A program made the translations under genes and the position numbers. The notes beneath the pieces are model-generated. The model saw nothing but the letters and a program-made list of their open reading frames with translations. It had not been told where the DNA came from and made no database searches. From the NCBI RefSeq assembly GCF_021172045.1, contig NZ_CP087164.1, positions 4,402,001-4,466,000 on the forward strand: 64,000 nt of DNA, written 5' to 3'. Shown piece after piece: positions 11,135 through 20,299 of this stretch (positions within the stretch are counted from its first letter, which is position 1; each line of letters begins with the position of its first letter). Source of the DNA: Capillimicrobium parvum. Lineage in GTDB: Bacteria > Actinomycetota > Thermoleophilia > Solirubrobacterales > Solirubrobacteraceae.

Positions 11135-12157
11135 TCAGCCGAGCACGGCGCGCTCGAGCGCCGGCAGCTCCGCCGCGCACGGCACGACCCCGCCCGCCCG
11201 GTCCAGGGCCGTCTGCGGGTCCTTCAGCCCGTGGCCGGTGAGTACGCACGCGACGCGCTCGCACCCGTCGGCGCCGTACTTCAGCAGCCCCGCCACCGAG
11301 GCCGCGGAGGCCGGCTCGCAGAAGACGCCTTCGTGGCGGGCCAGCATCGCGTAGGCTTCGAGGATCTCGGCGTCGGACACCGCCCGCACCTGTCCGCGCG
11401 AGGCGGTGAAGGCCGCCATCGCCTCCTCCCAGCGCGCGGGGTTGCCGATCCGGATGGCGCTGGCGACGGTCTCGGGCTTCGCGACCGGATGCCCCAGCAC
11501 GAGCGGCGCCGCGCCCTCGGCCTGGAAGCCGAACAGCCGCGGGGAGTGGCCGAGCTCCTCAAAGCCCTTCCAGTACGCCGTCACGTTGCCGGCGTTGCCG
11601 ACCGGGATGAACAGCGCGTCGAGGTCCCCGCCGAGATCCTCGACGAGCTCGAACGCCGCCGTCTTCTGGCCCTCGAGCCGGAACGCGTTGACCGAGTTGA
11701 CGAGCGAGATCGGATGGCGCGCCACGAGCTCGCGCACGAGCCGCAGCGCGTCGTCGAAGTTGCCCTGCAGCGCGACGACCCGCGCGCCGTGCACGAGCGC
11801 CTGGGCGAGCTTGCCCGTCGCGATCTTGCCCTCGGGCACGATCACCGCGCCGCGCAGCCCCGCCCGGGCCGCGTACGCCGCCGCGCTCGCCGCCGTGTTG
11901 CCGGTCGACGCGCAGATCACCGCCTCGGAGCCCTCACGCACCGCGGCCGAGACCGCGCACGTCATCCCGCGATCCTTGAAGGACCCGGTCGGGTTGAGCC
12001 CCTCGAGCTTCAGCCACACGTACGCACCCACGCGCTCGGACACGTACGGCGCGGCGACGAGCGGGGTCGAGCCCTCGCCCATCGACACCACCGGATCGGC
12101 CTCGGCGAACGGCAGCCGCTCGCGGAAGCGCTCGATCAGCCCGACGCGTGCCGTCAT
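11135..12157 (-). CDS. thrC: Threonine synthase
   Basis: PLP-dependent enzyme of 340 residues converting O-phosphohomoserine to threonine. The Schiff-base lysine is Lys61 in NPTGSFKDRG; STGNTAASAAAYAARAGL and PVGNAGNVTAYWKGF form the substrate loop and the PLP phosphate pocket. This short form matches the bacterial fold-type II synthase. Its ATG (12155-12157) shares one base with the stop codon of hom, which implies translational coupling. The longer upstream frame is a shadow of hom. Confidence 0.95.
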   Translation of the reverse strand: MTARVGLIERFRERLPFAEADPVVSMGEGSTPLVAAPYVSERVGAYVWLKLEGLNPTGSFKDRGMTCAVSAAVREGSEAVICASTGNTAASAAAYAARAGLRGAVIVPEGKIATGKLAQALVHGARVVALQGNFDDALRLVRELVARHPISLVNSVNAFRLEGQKTAAFELVEDLGGDLDALFIPVGNAGNVTAYWKGFEELGHSPRLFGFQAEGAAPLVLGHPVAKPETVASAIRIGNPARWEEAMAAFTASRGQVRAVSDAEILEAYAMLARHEGVFCEPASAASVAGLLKYGADGCERVACVLTGHGLKDPQTALDRAGGVVPCAAELPALERAVLG

Positions 12158-13404
12158 CAGACCCCGAACTCCTCTTCGATCACGCGGATGAACCGCGGCC
12201 GCGAGCGCATGAAGCCGAGGTCGGCGATCTCGTCGAGCGCGGCCATGAACTGCCGCTCGGGCACGCGGTGCAGCACCATCACGAGGCGCGCCTGGTCGCC
12301 GAGCCCCTTCTGCACGACCGACTTCACGGACACGCCGTGGGCGCCGAGCGCCGCCGCGACCTGGGCGAGCACCCCCGGCTCGTCGTCGACGTCCAGGTGC
12401 AGGTAGAACGCGGACGCCACGTCGGTCACGACCGGCAGCCGCTGCGAGGTCTCCGGCGTCGACGCCGGCGGGATCATCGCGCTGATGACGTCGCCGAGCA
12501 CGGCGCTCGCCGTCTGCGGCCCGCCCGCGCCCGGCCCGCTGATTGTGATCTCGGTGATCGCCGGCGACTCGATCGTCACCGCGTTGAACGGCCCGGCGAC
12601 GCTCGCCAGCGGATGCCCGGGATACAGGAACGCCGGGTGCACGCGAACGCTGATCCCACTCCGGCCCTCGTTCGTTGGGTGCCCGATGCGCTCCGCCGTC
12701 CCGATGAGCTTCAGGCCCAGCCCGAACTCCCGCGCGTACTCGAGGTCGTCGGGCGTGATCTGCTCGATGCCCTCGTAGCTGACCTGGTCGAGGTGCACCG
12801 GCGTGTCGAACGCCAGCCGGGCCAGGATCGCCATCTTCGCCGCGGCGTCCGCGCCGTTGACGTCGTCGGTCGGGTCCGCCTCGGCGTAACCGAGCCGCTG
12901 GGCCTCCGCGAGCGCCGACGAGAACGCCTCCCCGGTGCGCGCCATCTCCGACAGGATGAAGTTCGTCGTGCCGTTGACGATGCCGGTCACGCGGTCGATG
13001 TGCGCCGCGGCGAGCGTCTCCTGCAGCACGCGGATGACCGGCACCACCCCGCCGACGGACGCCTCGAAGCGCAGCTGCACCCCGTGCTCGCGCGCGGCGG
13101 CCCACAGCTCCTCGCCATGGCGCGACAGGAGCTGCTTGTTCGCGGTGACGACGTGCTTGCCCGCCCGCAGCGCGCGCAGCACGTACTCGCGGGCCGGGTC
13201 GACGCCGCCCATGACCTCGACGATGAGGTCCGACGCCGCGAGGATCTCGTCGAAGTCCCCGCGCGAGCGCGTCAGCACGCCCGACAGCCGCGGCCGCAGC
13301 CCGGTGGTGGTCTCGATCTGCTCGGTGCGGGCGTCGAGCAGCTCGGCGAACGCCGAGCCGACCGTGCCGTGCCCCAGCAGGCCGACGTCAAACGTCTCGG
13401 GCAA
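12157..13404 (-). CDS. hom: Homoserine dehydrogenase with C-terminal ACT domain
   Basis: NAD(P)H-dependent enzyme reducing aspartate semialdehyde to homoserine. Order: Rossmann domain with VGLLGHGTVG, catalytic domain with GIVNGTTNFIL and GYAEADPTDDVNG, and an ACT domain (FYLHLDVDDEPGVLAQVAAAL) that usually mediates threonine feedback. The start is debatable. TTG 13404 has GAGGA at good spacing and begins MPETFDVGLLG, the family's usual short lead, giving 415 residues. GTG 13425 would add seven residues but has no ribosome site. Either start overlaps the 3' end of lysA, so the two are coupled. Confidence 0.93.
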   Translation of the reverse strand: MPETFDVGLLGHGTVGSAFAELLDARTEQIETTTGLRPRLSGVLTRSRGDFDEILAASDLIVEVMGGVDPAREYVLRALRAGKHVVTANKQLLSRHGEELWAAAREHGVQLRFEASVGGVVPVIRVLQETLAAAHIDRVTGIVNGTTNFILSEMARTGEAFSSALAEAQRLGYAEADPTDDVNGADAAAKMAILARLAFDTPVHLDQVSYEGIEQITPDDLEYAREFGLGLKLIGTAERIGHPTNEGRSGISVRVHPAFLYPGHPLASVAGPFNAVTIESPAITEITISGPGAGGPQTASAVLGDVISAMIPPASTPETSQRLPVVTDVASAFYLHLDVDDEPGVLAQVAAALGAHGVSVKSVVQKGLGDQARLVMVLHRVPERQFMAALDEIADLGFMRSRPRFIRVIEEEFGV

Positions 13405-14641
13405 GCAGGTCCTCGCTGGTCTCACGGCGCACCACGAGCCGCGCGTCGCCGTCCTTGACGAACACGACGGGCGGGCGCGGGACGCCGTTGTAGTTGTTGG
13501 CCAGCGCGTGGCCGTAGGCGCCGGTGGCCGGCGTGACGAGCACGTCGCCCGGCCGCGGATCGTCGAGCATCACGTCGCGCGCGATGACGTCGCCCGACTC
13601 GCAGTGCTTGCCCGCCACGTGGCACAGCACGTCGCCGCCGAAGCGGTCGGCGACCTGCACCTCGTAGCGGGCGCCGTAGAGCATGGGCCGCAGGTTGTCG
13701 GACATGCCGCCGTCGACGCCGACCCAGGTCGACACGTTGCGCTTGACCGACTGCACCGTGTAGAGCGTCACGGTCGAGTTGGCGACCAGCGCGCGGCCGG
13801 GCTCGTCGACGATGACGCGGTCGAGGCCGAGGTGCGCCTGGACGGCGTCCACCTTCGCCGCCACGTACTCCTCGATGCTCGGCGGGCGCTCGTCGGTGTA
13901 CGCGGCGCCCAGGCCGCCGCCGACGTTGACGATCGGGAAGTCGCCGAGCTCGGCCACCGCGGCGACGGCGCGCAGGTACGGCACGACGTCGAGCAGCTGC
14001 GAGCCGATGTGGAAGTGCAGGCCGGCCAGGTCGAGCCCCGGAGCGGCCTGCAGCCGCGCGATCGCCGCCGGCGCGTCGGCCATGGAGACGCCGAACTTCG
14101 AGTCGGCCTGGCCGGTGGAGATCGCGGCATGCGTCTCGCCGCGGACGTCCGGCGTGACGCGCAGCAGCACGCGCTGGGTCCGGCCGCCGAGCAGCGCCTC
14201 GAGCCGGGCGATCTCGTCGCCGTTGTCGACGACGATCGTCCCGACGCGGGCGTCGAGCGCCGCACGCAGCTCGCCCACGGACTTCGCGTTGCCGTGGAAG
14301 TAGATGCGGGCCGGGTCGAACCCGGCGGCCAGGGCCATCGCCAGCTCGCCGCCAGAGGCCACGTCGCAGCCGAGGCCCTCCTCGGCGAACACCCGGTAGA
14401 CCGCGGTGCACGGGAACGCCTTCGAGGCGAAGACCACCTCGAAGCGCTCGGCCCGCGCACCGTAGGCCGCCAGCATCGCGCGCGCCCGGCCGCGCAGGTC
14501 GTCCTCGGAGACGACGTAGGCGGGCGTGCCGAACTCCCGCGCGAGCTCGAGCGCATCGCAGCCGCCGATCTCCAGCACGCCGCGCTCGTCGAGGCGGCTG
14601 GGCTGGGGATAGGCAGGCGAGAGCTGTTGGGTGACGGCCAT
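13388..14641 (-). CDS. lysA: Diaminopimelate decarboxylase
   Basis: PLP enzyme of 417 residues catalysing the last step of lysine synthesis, meso-diaminopimelate to L-lysine. The PLP lysine is Lys74 in VFASKAFPC; HIGSQLL and the glycine-rich NVGGGLG stretch bind the phosphate, and Cys in HCESGDV is the active-site residue from the partner subunit. ATG 14641 has a weak AGG ahead. It is the first gene of the lysA-hom-thrC-thrB operon; only 24 bases separate its start from the divergent hydrolase gene, so the promoter must lie in that gap or inside the hydrolase gene. Enzyme balance between lysine and threonine branches is thus set on one transcript. Confidence 0.95.
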   Translation of the reverse strand: MAVTQQLSPAYPQPSRLDERGVLEIGGCDALELAREFGTPAYVVSEDDLRGRARAMLAAYGARAERFEVVFASKAFPCTAVYRVFAEEGLGCDVASGGELAMALAAGFDPARIYFHGNAKSVGELRAALDARVGTIVVDNGDEIARLEALLGGRTQRVLLRVTPDVRGETHAAISTGQADSKFGVSMADAPAAIARLQAAPGLDLAGLHFHIGSQLLDVVPYLRAVAAVAELGDFPIVNVGGGLGAAYTDERPPSIEEYVAAKVDAVQAHLGLDRVIVDEPGRALVANSTVTLYTVQSVKRNVSTWVGVDGGMSDNLRPMLYGARYEVQVADRFGGDVLCHVAGKHCESGDVIARDVMLDDPRPGDVLVTPATGAYGHALANNYNGVPRPPVVFVKDGDARLVVRRETSEDLLARDV

Positions 14642-14665
14642 GTCGACCTGGCAGGATCGCAGTTC

Positions 14666-15367
14666 ATGGCTCCGCGCAGCCGCACCGTCTCCATGGAGCC
14701 TCCCGAGCTGGGGCGGACCGCCGGCCTGGCCTGGGCGCGCTTCGCCCCGGACGGCGCGCCGTGGGGCTCGCTGCTCGTCCTGCACGGCGCCGGATCGCGC
14801 AAGGAGTCGCACTACGACTTCGGCCGCGCGGCCCGCGCCGCCGGCCTGTGCGCGCTGTGCTTCGACGCGCGCGGCCACGGCGAGAGCGACGGCCCGATGG
14901 GCGCGGGCGTGCTCGACGACCTCGCGGCGGTGGCGGGCGAGTTGCCGCGCGACGTGCCGCTCGCGCTGCGCGGCTCCTCGATGGGCGGCTACCTGGCGAT
15001 CGTCGCCGCGGCGGCGCTCGGCGCCAGGGCGGTCGTGGCGATCTGCCCGGCGCCGGCCGACGGCCTGATCGTCGCCCTGCGCGCCGGGCGCTTCGACTTC
15101 CGCGCCGACCGCCCGGCGCTCGAGGCGTTCCTCGCCGAGCACGACGACCTGCAGGCCGCGGGCGCCTACGAGGGCGGCCTGCTGCTCCTGCACGCGGAGG
15201 GCGACGAGTCGGTGCCCTACCAGCACTCGGTCGCGCTCGACGCGGCCGCCGCCGGAGCCCGCCCGCGCCGCCTGCTGGTCATCCCGGGCGGCCACCACCG
15301 CTCCATCCAGCACGACGCCGAGCTCCAGGGCGAGGCGCTGCGCTGGCTCGAGCGCGCCCTGCGCTGA
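14666..15367 (+). CDS. Alpha/beta hydrolase
   Basis: A 233-residue serine hydrolase without signal peptide. The nucleophile elbow is RGSSMGGYLAI, the oxyanion region is VLHGAGSRKESH, a strand-turn DARGHGESDGP follows, and the C-terminal GGHHRS supplies the histidine. An acid is likely in the LLLHAEGDESVPY segment. ATG 14666 follows AGGA at a fair spacing; ATG 14693 is an alternative start. Substrate unknown; the short lid suggests a small ester or lipid-like substrate. Confidence 0.8.
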   Translation: MAPRSRTVSMEPPELGRTAGLAWARFAPDGAPWGSLLVLHGAGSRKESHYDFGRAARAAGLCALCFDARGHGESDGPMGAGVLDDLAAVAGELPRDVPLALRGSSMGGYLAIVAAAALGARAVVAICPAPADGLIVALRAGRFDFRADRPALEAFLAEHDDLQAAGAYEGGLLLLHAEGDESVPYQHSVALDAAAAGARPRRLLVIPGGHHRSIQHDAELQGEALRWLERALR

Positions 15368-15372
15368 CCGCC

Positions 15373-16563
15373 TCACCGCGACGACAGCCGGCGCACGCCC
15401 CGGAACGCGAGCAGCGGCAGCGTCGTAGCCGCCGCGACCACCGCCCCGGCGATCAGCACCGCCTCCGGCCCGAACGCATCGGTGGCCGGCCCGGCGAGCG
15501 CGAGCCCGATCGGCATGAACGCGTAGCTGCCGAGGTAGTCGAGCGAGATCACCCGGGCCAGGAGCTGCGCCGGGACGTCGCGCTGGACCGCCGTGACCCA
15601 GAGCACCTCGAAGATCTCCTCGCCCACGCCGGCCAGGAACGCGAGCACGCAGATGAGCGCGATCGGCGACGGCCCGACGAGCGCGAGGAAGAACGGCGGC
15701 CAGGTCATCAGGGCCAGCAGCGCGACCACCCCCGGGACACGCGTGCGGATCCGGCCGGCGCCGAGCGCGCCGACCACCGCCCCGGCCGCGTAGACCGAGA
15801 GGATGACCGCGAACGCCCCGTTGCCGCCGAGGTCCTCACGGGCGATCACCGGCAGCAGGACCTCCCACGGGCCGATGACGAACAGCAGCTGGATCATCGC
15901 CATGCCGATGACCGCGGCGATCCACGGTCGTGCGCGCACCGCCGCGAAGCCCTCGGCGACGTCGCGGCGTACGGACGGCGTGCCGGTGCGCTCGGCCAGC
16001 GGCGGCTCGCGCACCGCGATCAGCGTCGCCGAGCTCACCGCGAACGTCGCCGCGTCGACGACGAGCGCGAGACGGACCCCGGCGAGCGCGACGAGGGCGC
16101 CGCCGATGGCGGGCCCGAGCACCGACGCGCCCTGGCGGGCGACCGCGGTCAGGCTGTTGGCCGACACCAGGTCCTTCGCCGGCACGATCCCCGGCATGAG
16201 CGCCCCGTACGCGGGCTGGAAGAACGACTGGCCGGCGCCGACGAGGAACGCCAGTCCGGCGACCAGGGCCAGCGGCGTTGATGCCGGGACGAGCGCGAGG
16301 GCGATGATCGCGCCGGCGCGCACGCCGTCGGAGGCGATCATCAGCCCGCGCCGGGACATCCGGTCGCCGACGATCCCGCCCAGCGGCAGGAACAGGATCA
16401 TCGCCACGGTCCGCGCGGCGAGCATCGCGCCGAGGCCGGACGGCCCGTAGCCCCGCTCGAGCGCGAACACGGCGAGGGCGACGATGTTCAGCGCATCGCC
16501 GACGGTGCTGACGGCCTGGCCGGCCCAGAGGAGCCGGAAGTCCCGATGGCGGAGCGCGCCCAC
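15373..16563 (-). CDS. MFS efflux transporter
   Basis: Membrane protein of 396 residues with about 12 hydrophobic segments. The A-loop motif between the second and third helices appears as GGIVGDRMSRRGLM, typical of the major facilitator superfamily and close in style to EntS/enterobactin-exporter-like permeases. Begins MGALRHRDFRLLWAGQAVS, a start common in this subgroup. It probably exports a small hydrophobic compound by proton antiport; the substrate cannot be read. It follows lgt by 13 bases on the same strand, so the two may share a transcript. Confidence 0.85.
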   Translation of the reverse strand: MGALRHRDFRLLWAGQAVSTVGDALNIVALAVFALERGYGPSGLGAMLAARTVAMILFLPLGGIVGDRMSRRGLMIASDGVRAGAIIALALVPASTPLALVAGLAFLVGAGQSFFQPAYGALMPGIVPAKDLVSANSLTAVARQGASVLGPAIGGALVALAGVRLALVVDAATFAVSSATLIAVREPPLAERTGTPSVRRDVAEGFAAVRARPWIAAVIGMAMIQLLFVIGPWEVLLPVIAREDLGGNGAFAVILSVYAAGAVVGALGAGRIRTRVPGVVALLALMTWPPFFLALVGPSPIALICVLAFLAGVGEEIFEVLWVTAVQRDVPAQLLARVISLDYLGSYAFMPIGLALAGPATDAFGPEAVLIAGAVVAAATTLPLLAFRGVRRLSSR

Positions 16564-16576
16564 GCGGGCGACCCTC

Positions 16577-17344
16577 TCAGCTTGCGGTCTGCGCTGCTCC
16601 GGGCCGTGTGTCGCCGCGCATCACGCCGCCGTGCCGCCGCCCGATGATGGCGAGGATGATGCCGCCGAGCAGGAAGAACGCGATCGACTCGAACTGCGCC
16701 GCGGTGAGGCCGAGCGCCGCGTCGGAGTTGCGGCGGATGAACTCGACCAGGAAGCGTTCGATGCCGGCGAAGATCAGGTAGAGGGCGAAGACGGTGCCGG
16801 GCTGGAAGCGGTCGCGCCAGCGCCACAGCAGCCAGGCGACGAGGCCCATCGCGAGCGTCTCGTAGACGGGCGTGGGATGGACCTCCTGCGTCGTCGGCAC
16901 CGTCCCGTCGGGGTAGGCCATCGCCCACGGCAGCGAGGACGCGGTCCCGTAGTCGCCGTCCCCGGACAGCTGGCAGCCGATCCGGCCGATCGAGTAGCCG
17001 ATCGCCAGCCCGATCCCGCCCATGTCGAGCAGGTAGCCGTTGAGCATGCCGCGCCACCAGGCCCAGATGAGCACGCCGGCGGCGCCGCCGACCGCGCCGC
17101 CGTAGAACACCAGCCCGGAGCCGCCGAAGATCCCGGAGAATCCGAGCTCGCTCGGATGCTGGATGAGGTAGTACGCGCGGGCGCCGACCAGGCCGCCGAT
17201 GAGCGCGGCGAAGACGACCTCGTAAGCCCAGTCCGTGGGCTTGCCGAGCTCCTTGAAGCGTCGCCAGGCCATGAGCCCGCAGGCCACGAAGGCCAGTGCG
17301 AACATGACGCCGAAGGTCTTGACGGGGCCGATCTCGGGAAGCAC
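16577..17344 (-). CDS. lgt: Prolipoprotein diacylglyceryl transferase
   Basis: Integral membrane enzyme of 255 residues that transfers diacylglycerol from phosphatidylglycerol to the lipobox cysteine of preprolipoproteins. The Lgt signature is present as GRIGCQLSGDGDYG from about residue 120, with the essential arginine and the glycine-rich loop; HPTPVYET and the C-terminal ERFLVEFIRRN helix are also characteristic. About seven membrane segments. The window encodes several of its likely substrates (lipoproteins at 7.0, 26.7, 41 and 55.3 kb). Downstream gene is the MFS exporter. Confidence 0.93.
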   Translation of the reverse strand: MLPEIGPVKTFGVMFALAFVACGLMAWRRFKELGKPTDWAYEVVFAALIGGLVGARAYYLIQHPSELGFSGIFGGSGLVFYGGAVGGAAGVLIWAWWRGMLNGYLLDMGGIGLAIGYSIGRIGCQLSGDGDYGTASSLPWAMAYPDGTVPTTQEVHPTPVYETLAMGLVAWLLWRWRDRFQPGTVFALYLIFAGIERFLVEFIRRNSDAALGLTAAQFESIAFFLLGGIILAIIGRRHGGVMRGDTRPGAAQTAS

Positions 17345-17436
17345 GGCCCGTCAGCCTACGGGGTGCCGACGCCGGTCCGCGCCTGCCGGGTGGGCTTCCG
17401 GCGTCTCCGGCGAGAGGCGGGCCCCGGTGAACGTAC

Positions 17437-18663
17437 CTACAGGTAGTTCAGCGGGTTCACCACGGACCCGTTGATGCGCACCTCGAAGTGCAGGTGATCG
17501 CCGTAACAGCGGCCGGTGCACCCGACGTAGCCGATGACCTGCCCCTGCGTGACGCTCGCGCCCATCGAGGTGCCGAAGCGCGACTGGTGCGCGTAGCACG
17601 TCGACATCGACGACGTGTGCTGGACGCAGGTGAAGTTGCCGTAGCCGCCGGAGGCCGACTCGGGCTGCATCAGCACGACCTTGCCGGACGCGGCCGCGCG
17701 GATCGGCGTGCCGGACGGCACCCCGATGTCGATGCCCGGATGGCACGACTCCCAGGCCCGCGTCTCGCAGAACGGCGAGGTGATCGGGCCGTTGACCGGC
17801 CAGATCATGCCGCCGCTGCCGGGCTTGATCGGCCCGGCGGGCAGCGTGCCGGCGCTGCCGCCCGACGCGATGTCCGCCAGCCGGGCCTGGATCTTGGCCT
17901 GCTGGTCCTGCAGCTCGCCGAGGTCGTCCTCGAGCGCGTGGCGCTGCCCGCGCACGCTCGACAGGAGGTTCTGCCGGCCGGCGCGCGTGCGCTCGTAGCC
18001 GCTGCGCGCGCTGACGAGGTCGTTCTTGACGCCGGCGACCTCGTCGCGGCGCGTGAGGATCGTGGCCGCGACCTTCTGCTGGCGCGCCTCGAGCCCGGCG
18101 AGCCGCGTCGTCGTCGCCTGGGCATCCGCCTTCGCCGTCTTGACCGCGGCAACGATCCGGCGGTCGTTGTCGGAGATGCGCCGCAGGAACTCGCCGCGCT
18201 CGAGGAGGTCGGCGAAGCTGTTGGAGTCCAGGACGACGGTGATGAGGTCCGGGCGGTCGGCCTTGTAGAGCTCGACGAGCCGGGTTGCGAGGGCCCGCCG
18301 CGACACGACGAGCCGGCCCTTGAGGCGGGTGAGCCGCGCGCGCTCGTCGCGCAGCTGGTCCTGGACGCGCACGAGCTCGGAGCGCTTGGCATCGAGGTCG
18401 GTCTGGATCGCCTGCTGGCGGCGCTGGAGGCCCGTGATGCGGCCCTGGAGGTCGCGGATCCGGCTCGTGTAGCGCGAGATGTCGGTCGTCAGGACCCGCT
18501 CGGTGCCCTTCTTGGCGCCGATCTGGCGCTCCTTCTGGCGGATCTTCGACTGCACCTCGTTGAGCGACGGTCCGGAGGCGCCGCTGGAGACCAGCGGCGA
18601 CAGCGCCCACAGGCCGAACGGCAGGACGGCGAAGGCGCACAGGATCAGGAGGCGAAGTCTCAA
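17437..18663 (-). CDS. EnvC-like coiled-coil M23 (LytM) domain protein
   Basis: Secreted or anchored protein of 408 residues. An N-terminal hydrophobic signal segment is followed by a long heptad coiled coil (about residues 35-255) and a C-terminal M23 domain with HPGIDIGVPSGTP and HLHFEVR. His in HPGID, the Asp, and HLH supply a complete zinc set, so it may be an active endopeptidase rather than only an amidase activator. The architecture matches EnvC/NlpD-type division proteins that control peptidoglycan splitting. It lies 92 bases upstream of lgt on the same strand and is divergent from htpX. Likely acts at the septum or during cell-wall turnover. Confidence 0.88.
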   Translation of the reverse strand: MRLRLLILCAFAVLPFGLWALSPLVSSGASGPSLNEVQSKIRQKERQIGAKKGTERVLTTDISRYTSRIRDLQGRITGLQRRQQAIQTDLDAKRSELVRVQDQLRDERARLTRLKGRLVVSRRALATRLVELYKADRPDLITVVLDSNSFADLLERGEFLRRISDNDRRIVAAVKTAKADAQATTTRLAGLEARQQKVAATILTRRDEVAGVKNDLVSARSGYERTRAGRQNLLSSVRGQRHALEDDLGELQDQQAKIQARLADIASGGSAGTLPAGPIKPGSGGMIWPVNGPITSPFCETRAWESCHPGIDIGVPSGTPIRAAASGKVVLMQPESASGGYGNFTCVQHTSSMSTCYAHQSRFGTSMGASVTQGQVIGYVGCTGRCYGDHLHFEVRINGSVVNPLNYL

Positions 18664-18807
18664 GCGATGATGGAGGGTCGGGCGGACGCGCGGACGAACC
18701 GCGGAATCCCTGCTTGTAGCAAGGGCTCAACCCTCGCTCAAAGGTTGCAAGGCGCCGCCCACAGCGGCTTCAGGCTGTCTTAACAGAGTTAGGGCATCCT
18801 CTTGGCC

Positions 18808-19710
18808 ATGGCTGCACGCACCTCGTTCGGCAAGGACACCGGACTCCAGGCCCGGATGCTCTTCACCATGTTCCTGCTGGGCCTGGTGTACATCGCCCTG
18901 CTGGGCGTCCTCTTCGCCGCCGGCGCCGGCTTCGGCCTGCTGGTGGTCGTGGGCATCGGGCTGTTCCTCCTGCAGGTCTTCGCGTCGGACAAGATCGCCC
19001 TGGCGTCCATGGGCGCCAAGACCGTCACGGCGCAGCAGGCGCCGGAGTTCCACGCGCTCGTCGAGCGCCTCTGCGTCCAGGCGGACCTCCCCAAGCCGAA
19101 GATCGCCGTCATCGACACGCCGATGCCCAACGCGTTCGCCATGGGCCGCTCGCAGAAGGCCGCCACGGTCTGCGCGACGACCGGCATCATGGAGCTGCTC
19201 TCCCCCGCCGAGTTCGAGGGCGTCATCGCCCACGAGCTCTCCCACGTGGCCAACCGCGACGTCATGGTCATGACGATCGCCTCGTTCGGCGCGGCGCTGT
19301 CGTCGATGATCCTGCAGTTCGGCTTCCTCTTCGGCGGCGGCGGAGGCGACGACGACGACGGCCCGAGCGCGCTGGTCGTGTTCCTCGTCTCGATGATCGT
19401 GTACGTCGTCTCGTTCTTCCTCATGCAGGCGCTGTCGCGCTACCGGGAGTTCGCGGCCGACCGCGGCGCGGCGGTGCTCACCGGCCGGCCGAGCGCGCTG
19501 GCGTCGGCGCTGCTGAAGATCTCCGGCCAGATGCAGCGCGTCCCGCAGCGCGACCTGCGCGCCGCCTCCGAGATGAACGCCTTCTTCATCATCCCGGCGT
19601 CGGCGAAGGGCGCGATCGGCTCGCTGTTCGCGACGCACCCGCCGGTCGAGAAGCGGATCGAGCGCCTTCAGCGCCTGGAGCAGCAGCTGCAGGGTACGCT
19701 GGCCGCCTGA
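18808..19710 (+). CDS. htpX: HtpX zinc metalloprotease
   Basis: Membrane-bound M48B protease of 300 residues. Two membrane segments lie in the first 60 residues; the zinc motif is HELSH at 142-146, with the third ligand in the YREFAADRGA region. A GGGGGDDDDG loop precedes the third hydrophobic segment. HtpX degrades damaged membrane proteins. ATG 18808 is used; a TTG two codons upstream is also open. The stop codon overlaps the pspAB start by one base (TGATG), so the two are coupled. In actinobacteria HtpX is a known companion of the PspA system, which is encoded nearby. Confidence 0.93.
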   Translation: MAARTSFGKDTGLQARMLFTMFLLGLVYIALLGVLFAAGAGFGLLVVVGIGLFLLQVFASDKIALASMGAKTVTAQQAPEFHALVERLCVQADLPKPKIAVIDTPMPNAFAMGRSQKAATVCATTGIMELLSPAEFEGVIAHELSHVANRDVMVMTIASFGAALSSMILQFGFLFGGGGGDDDDGPSALVVFLVSMIVYVVSFFLMQALSRYREFAADRGAAVLTGRPSALASALLKISGQMQRVPQRDLRAASEMNAFFIIPASAKGAIGSLFATHPPVEKRIERLQRLEQQLQGTLAA

Positions 19711-20285
19711 TGGGGTTCCTCGACGCGCTGCTCGGGCGCCGCAAGGTCGCCGCGCCCGCCAAGCGCGATCGGCTCTTCGCCATGTCCACGGCGTACGTGA
19801 CGCTGGAGACGTCGCAGGACGTCCACACGCGCGGCATGGCGGCGATCGTCTTCCAGCCGCTCGCCACCGCCGACTTCAACGAGATCGTCAAGGAGATGGT
19901 CGAGGTCGTCAAGTCGACCGGCGAGGAGACCGGCACGACGGTCGACACGAGCGACGACTCGTTCGGCTACCGCTGGATGATCCTGCGCGACGCCGACGTC
20001 GAGGATCTCGTCGTCGGCATCAACGCCGTCTACGAGGCGCTGCAGATCGGCGGCTACGGCGACCGGGTGCTGGCGGCGGTGTTCGCCTTCGAGGACGGCC
20101 AGAAGCGGCCGCTGTACTTCATCTACAACGTCAAGCGCGGGTCCTGGTACCCGTTCGTCCCCGCCCCGGGGGACCAGCAGCGCTCGGTCGAGCGCGAGCT
20201 GCAGCTCAAGGCCCAGATCGGCAGCGAGCTGCCGATCGAGCCCGAGCTCGAGCGCTGGTTCCCGCTGTGGGGCGTCCCCATCTGA
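19710..20285 (+). CDS. pspAB: PspA-associated protein PspAB
   Basis: A 191-residue soluble protein matching the PspAB family found beside PspA/PspAA and HtpX in actinobacteria. The start MGFLDALLGRRKVAAPAKRD is typical; the body has TLETSQDVHTRGMAAIVFQP and ends in ERWFPLWGVPI, a conserved tail. No catalytic motif and no membrane segment. Its exact biochemical role is not known; association with the phage-shock membrane-stress response is established from gene neighbourhoods. Translationally coupled to htpX. Confidence 0.85.
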   Translation: MGFLDALLGRRKVAAPAKRDRLFAMSTAYVTLETSQDVHTRGMAAIVFQPLATADFNEIVKEMVEVVKSTGEETGTTVDTSDDSFGYRWMILRDADVEDLVVGINAVYEALQIGGYGDRVLAAVFAFEDGQKRPLYFIYNVKRGSWYPFVPAPGDQQRSVERELQLKAQIGSELPIEPELERWFPLWGVPI

Positions 20286-20299
20286 TCCGCGGCCGGCGG

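Noticed and set aside
13388-15376. lysA starting at 15376 (662 codons)
   Set aside because: The extra 245 codons mirror the hydrolase gene and precede the conserved start; ATG 14641 gives the family length.
18664-18807. A second ydaO-type riboswitch before the M23 gene
   Set aside because: M23 genes can carry one, but none of the conserved blocks (GGGGACCCA, GTCAGCTAAC) is found in this gap.
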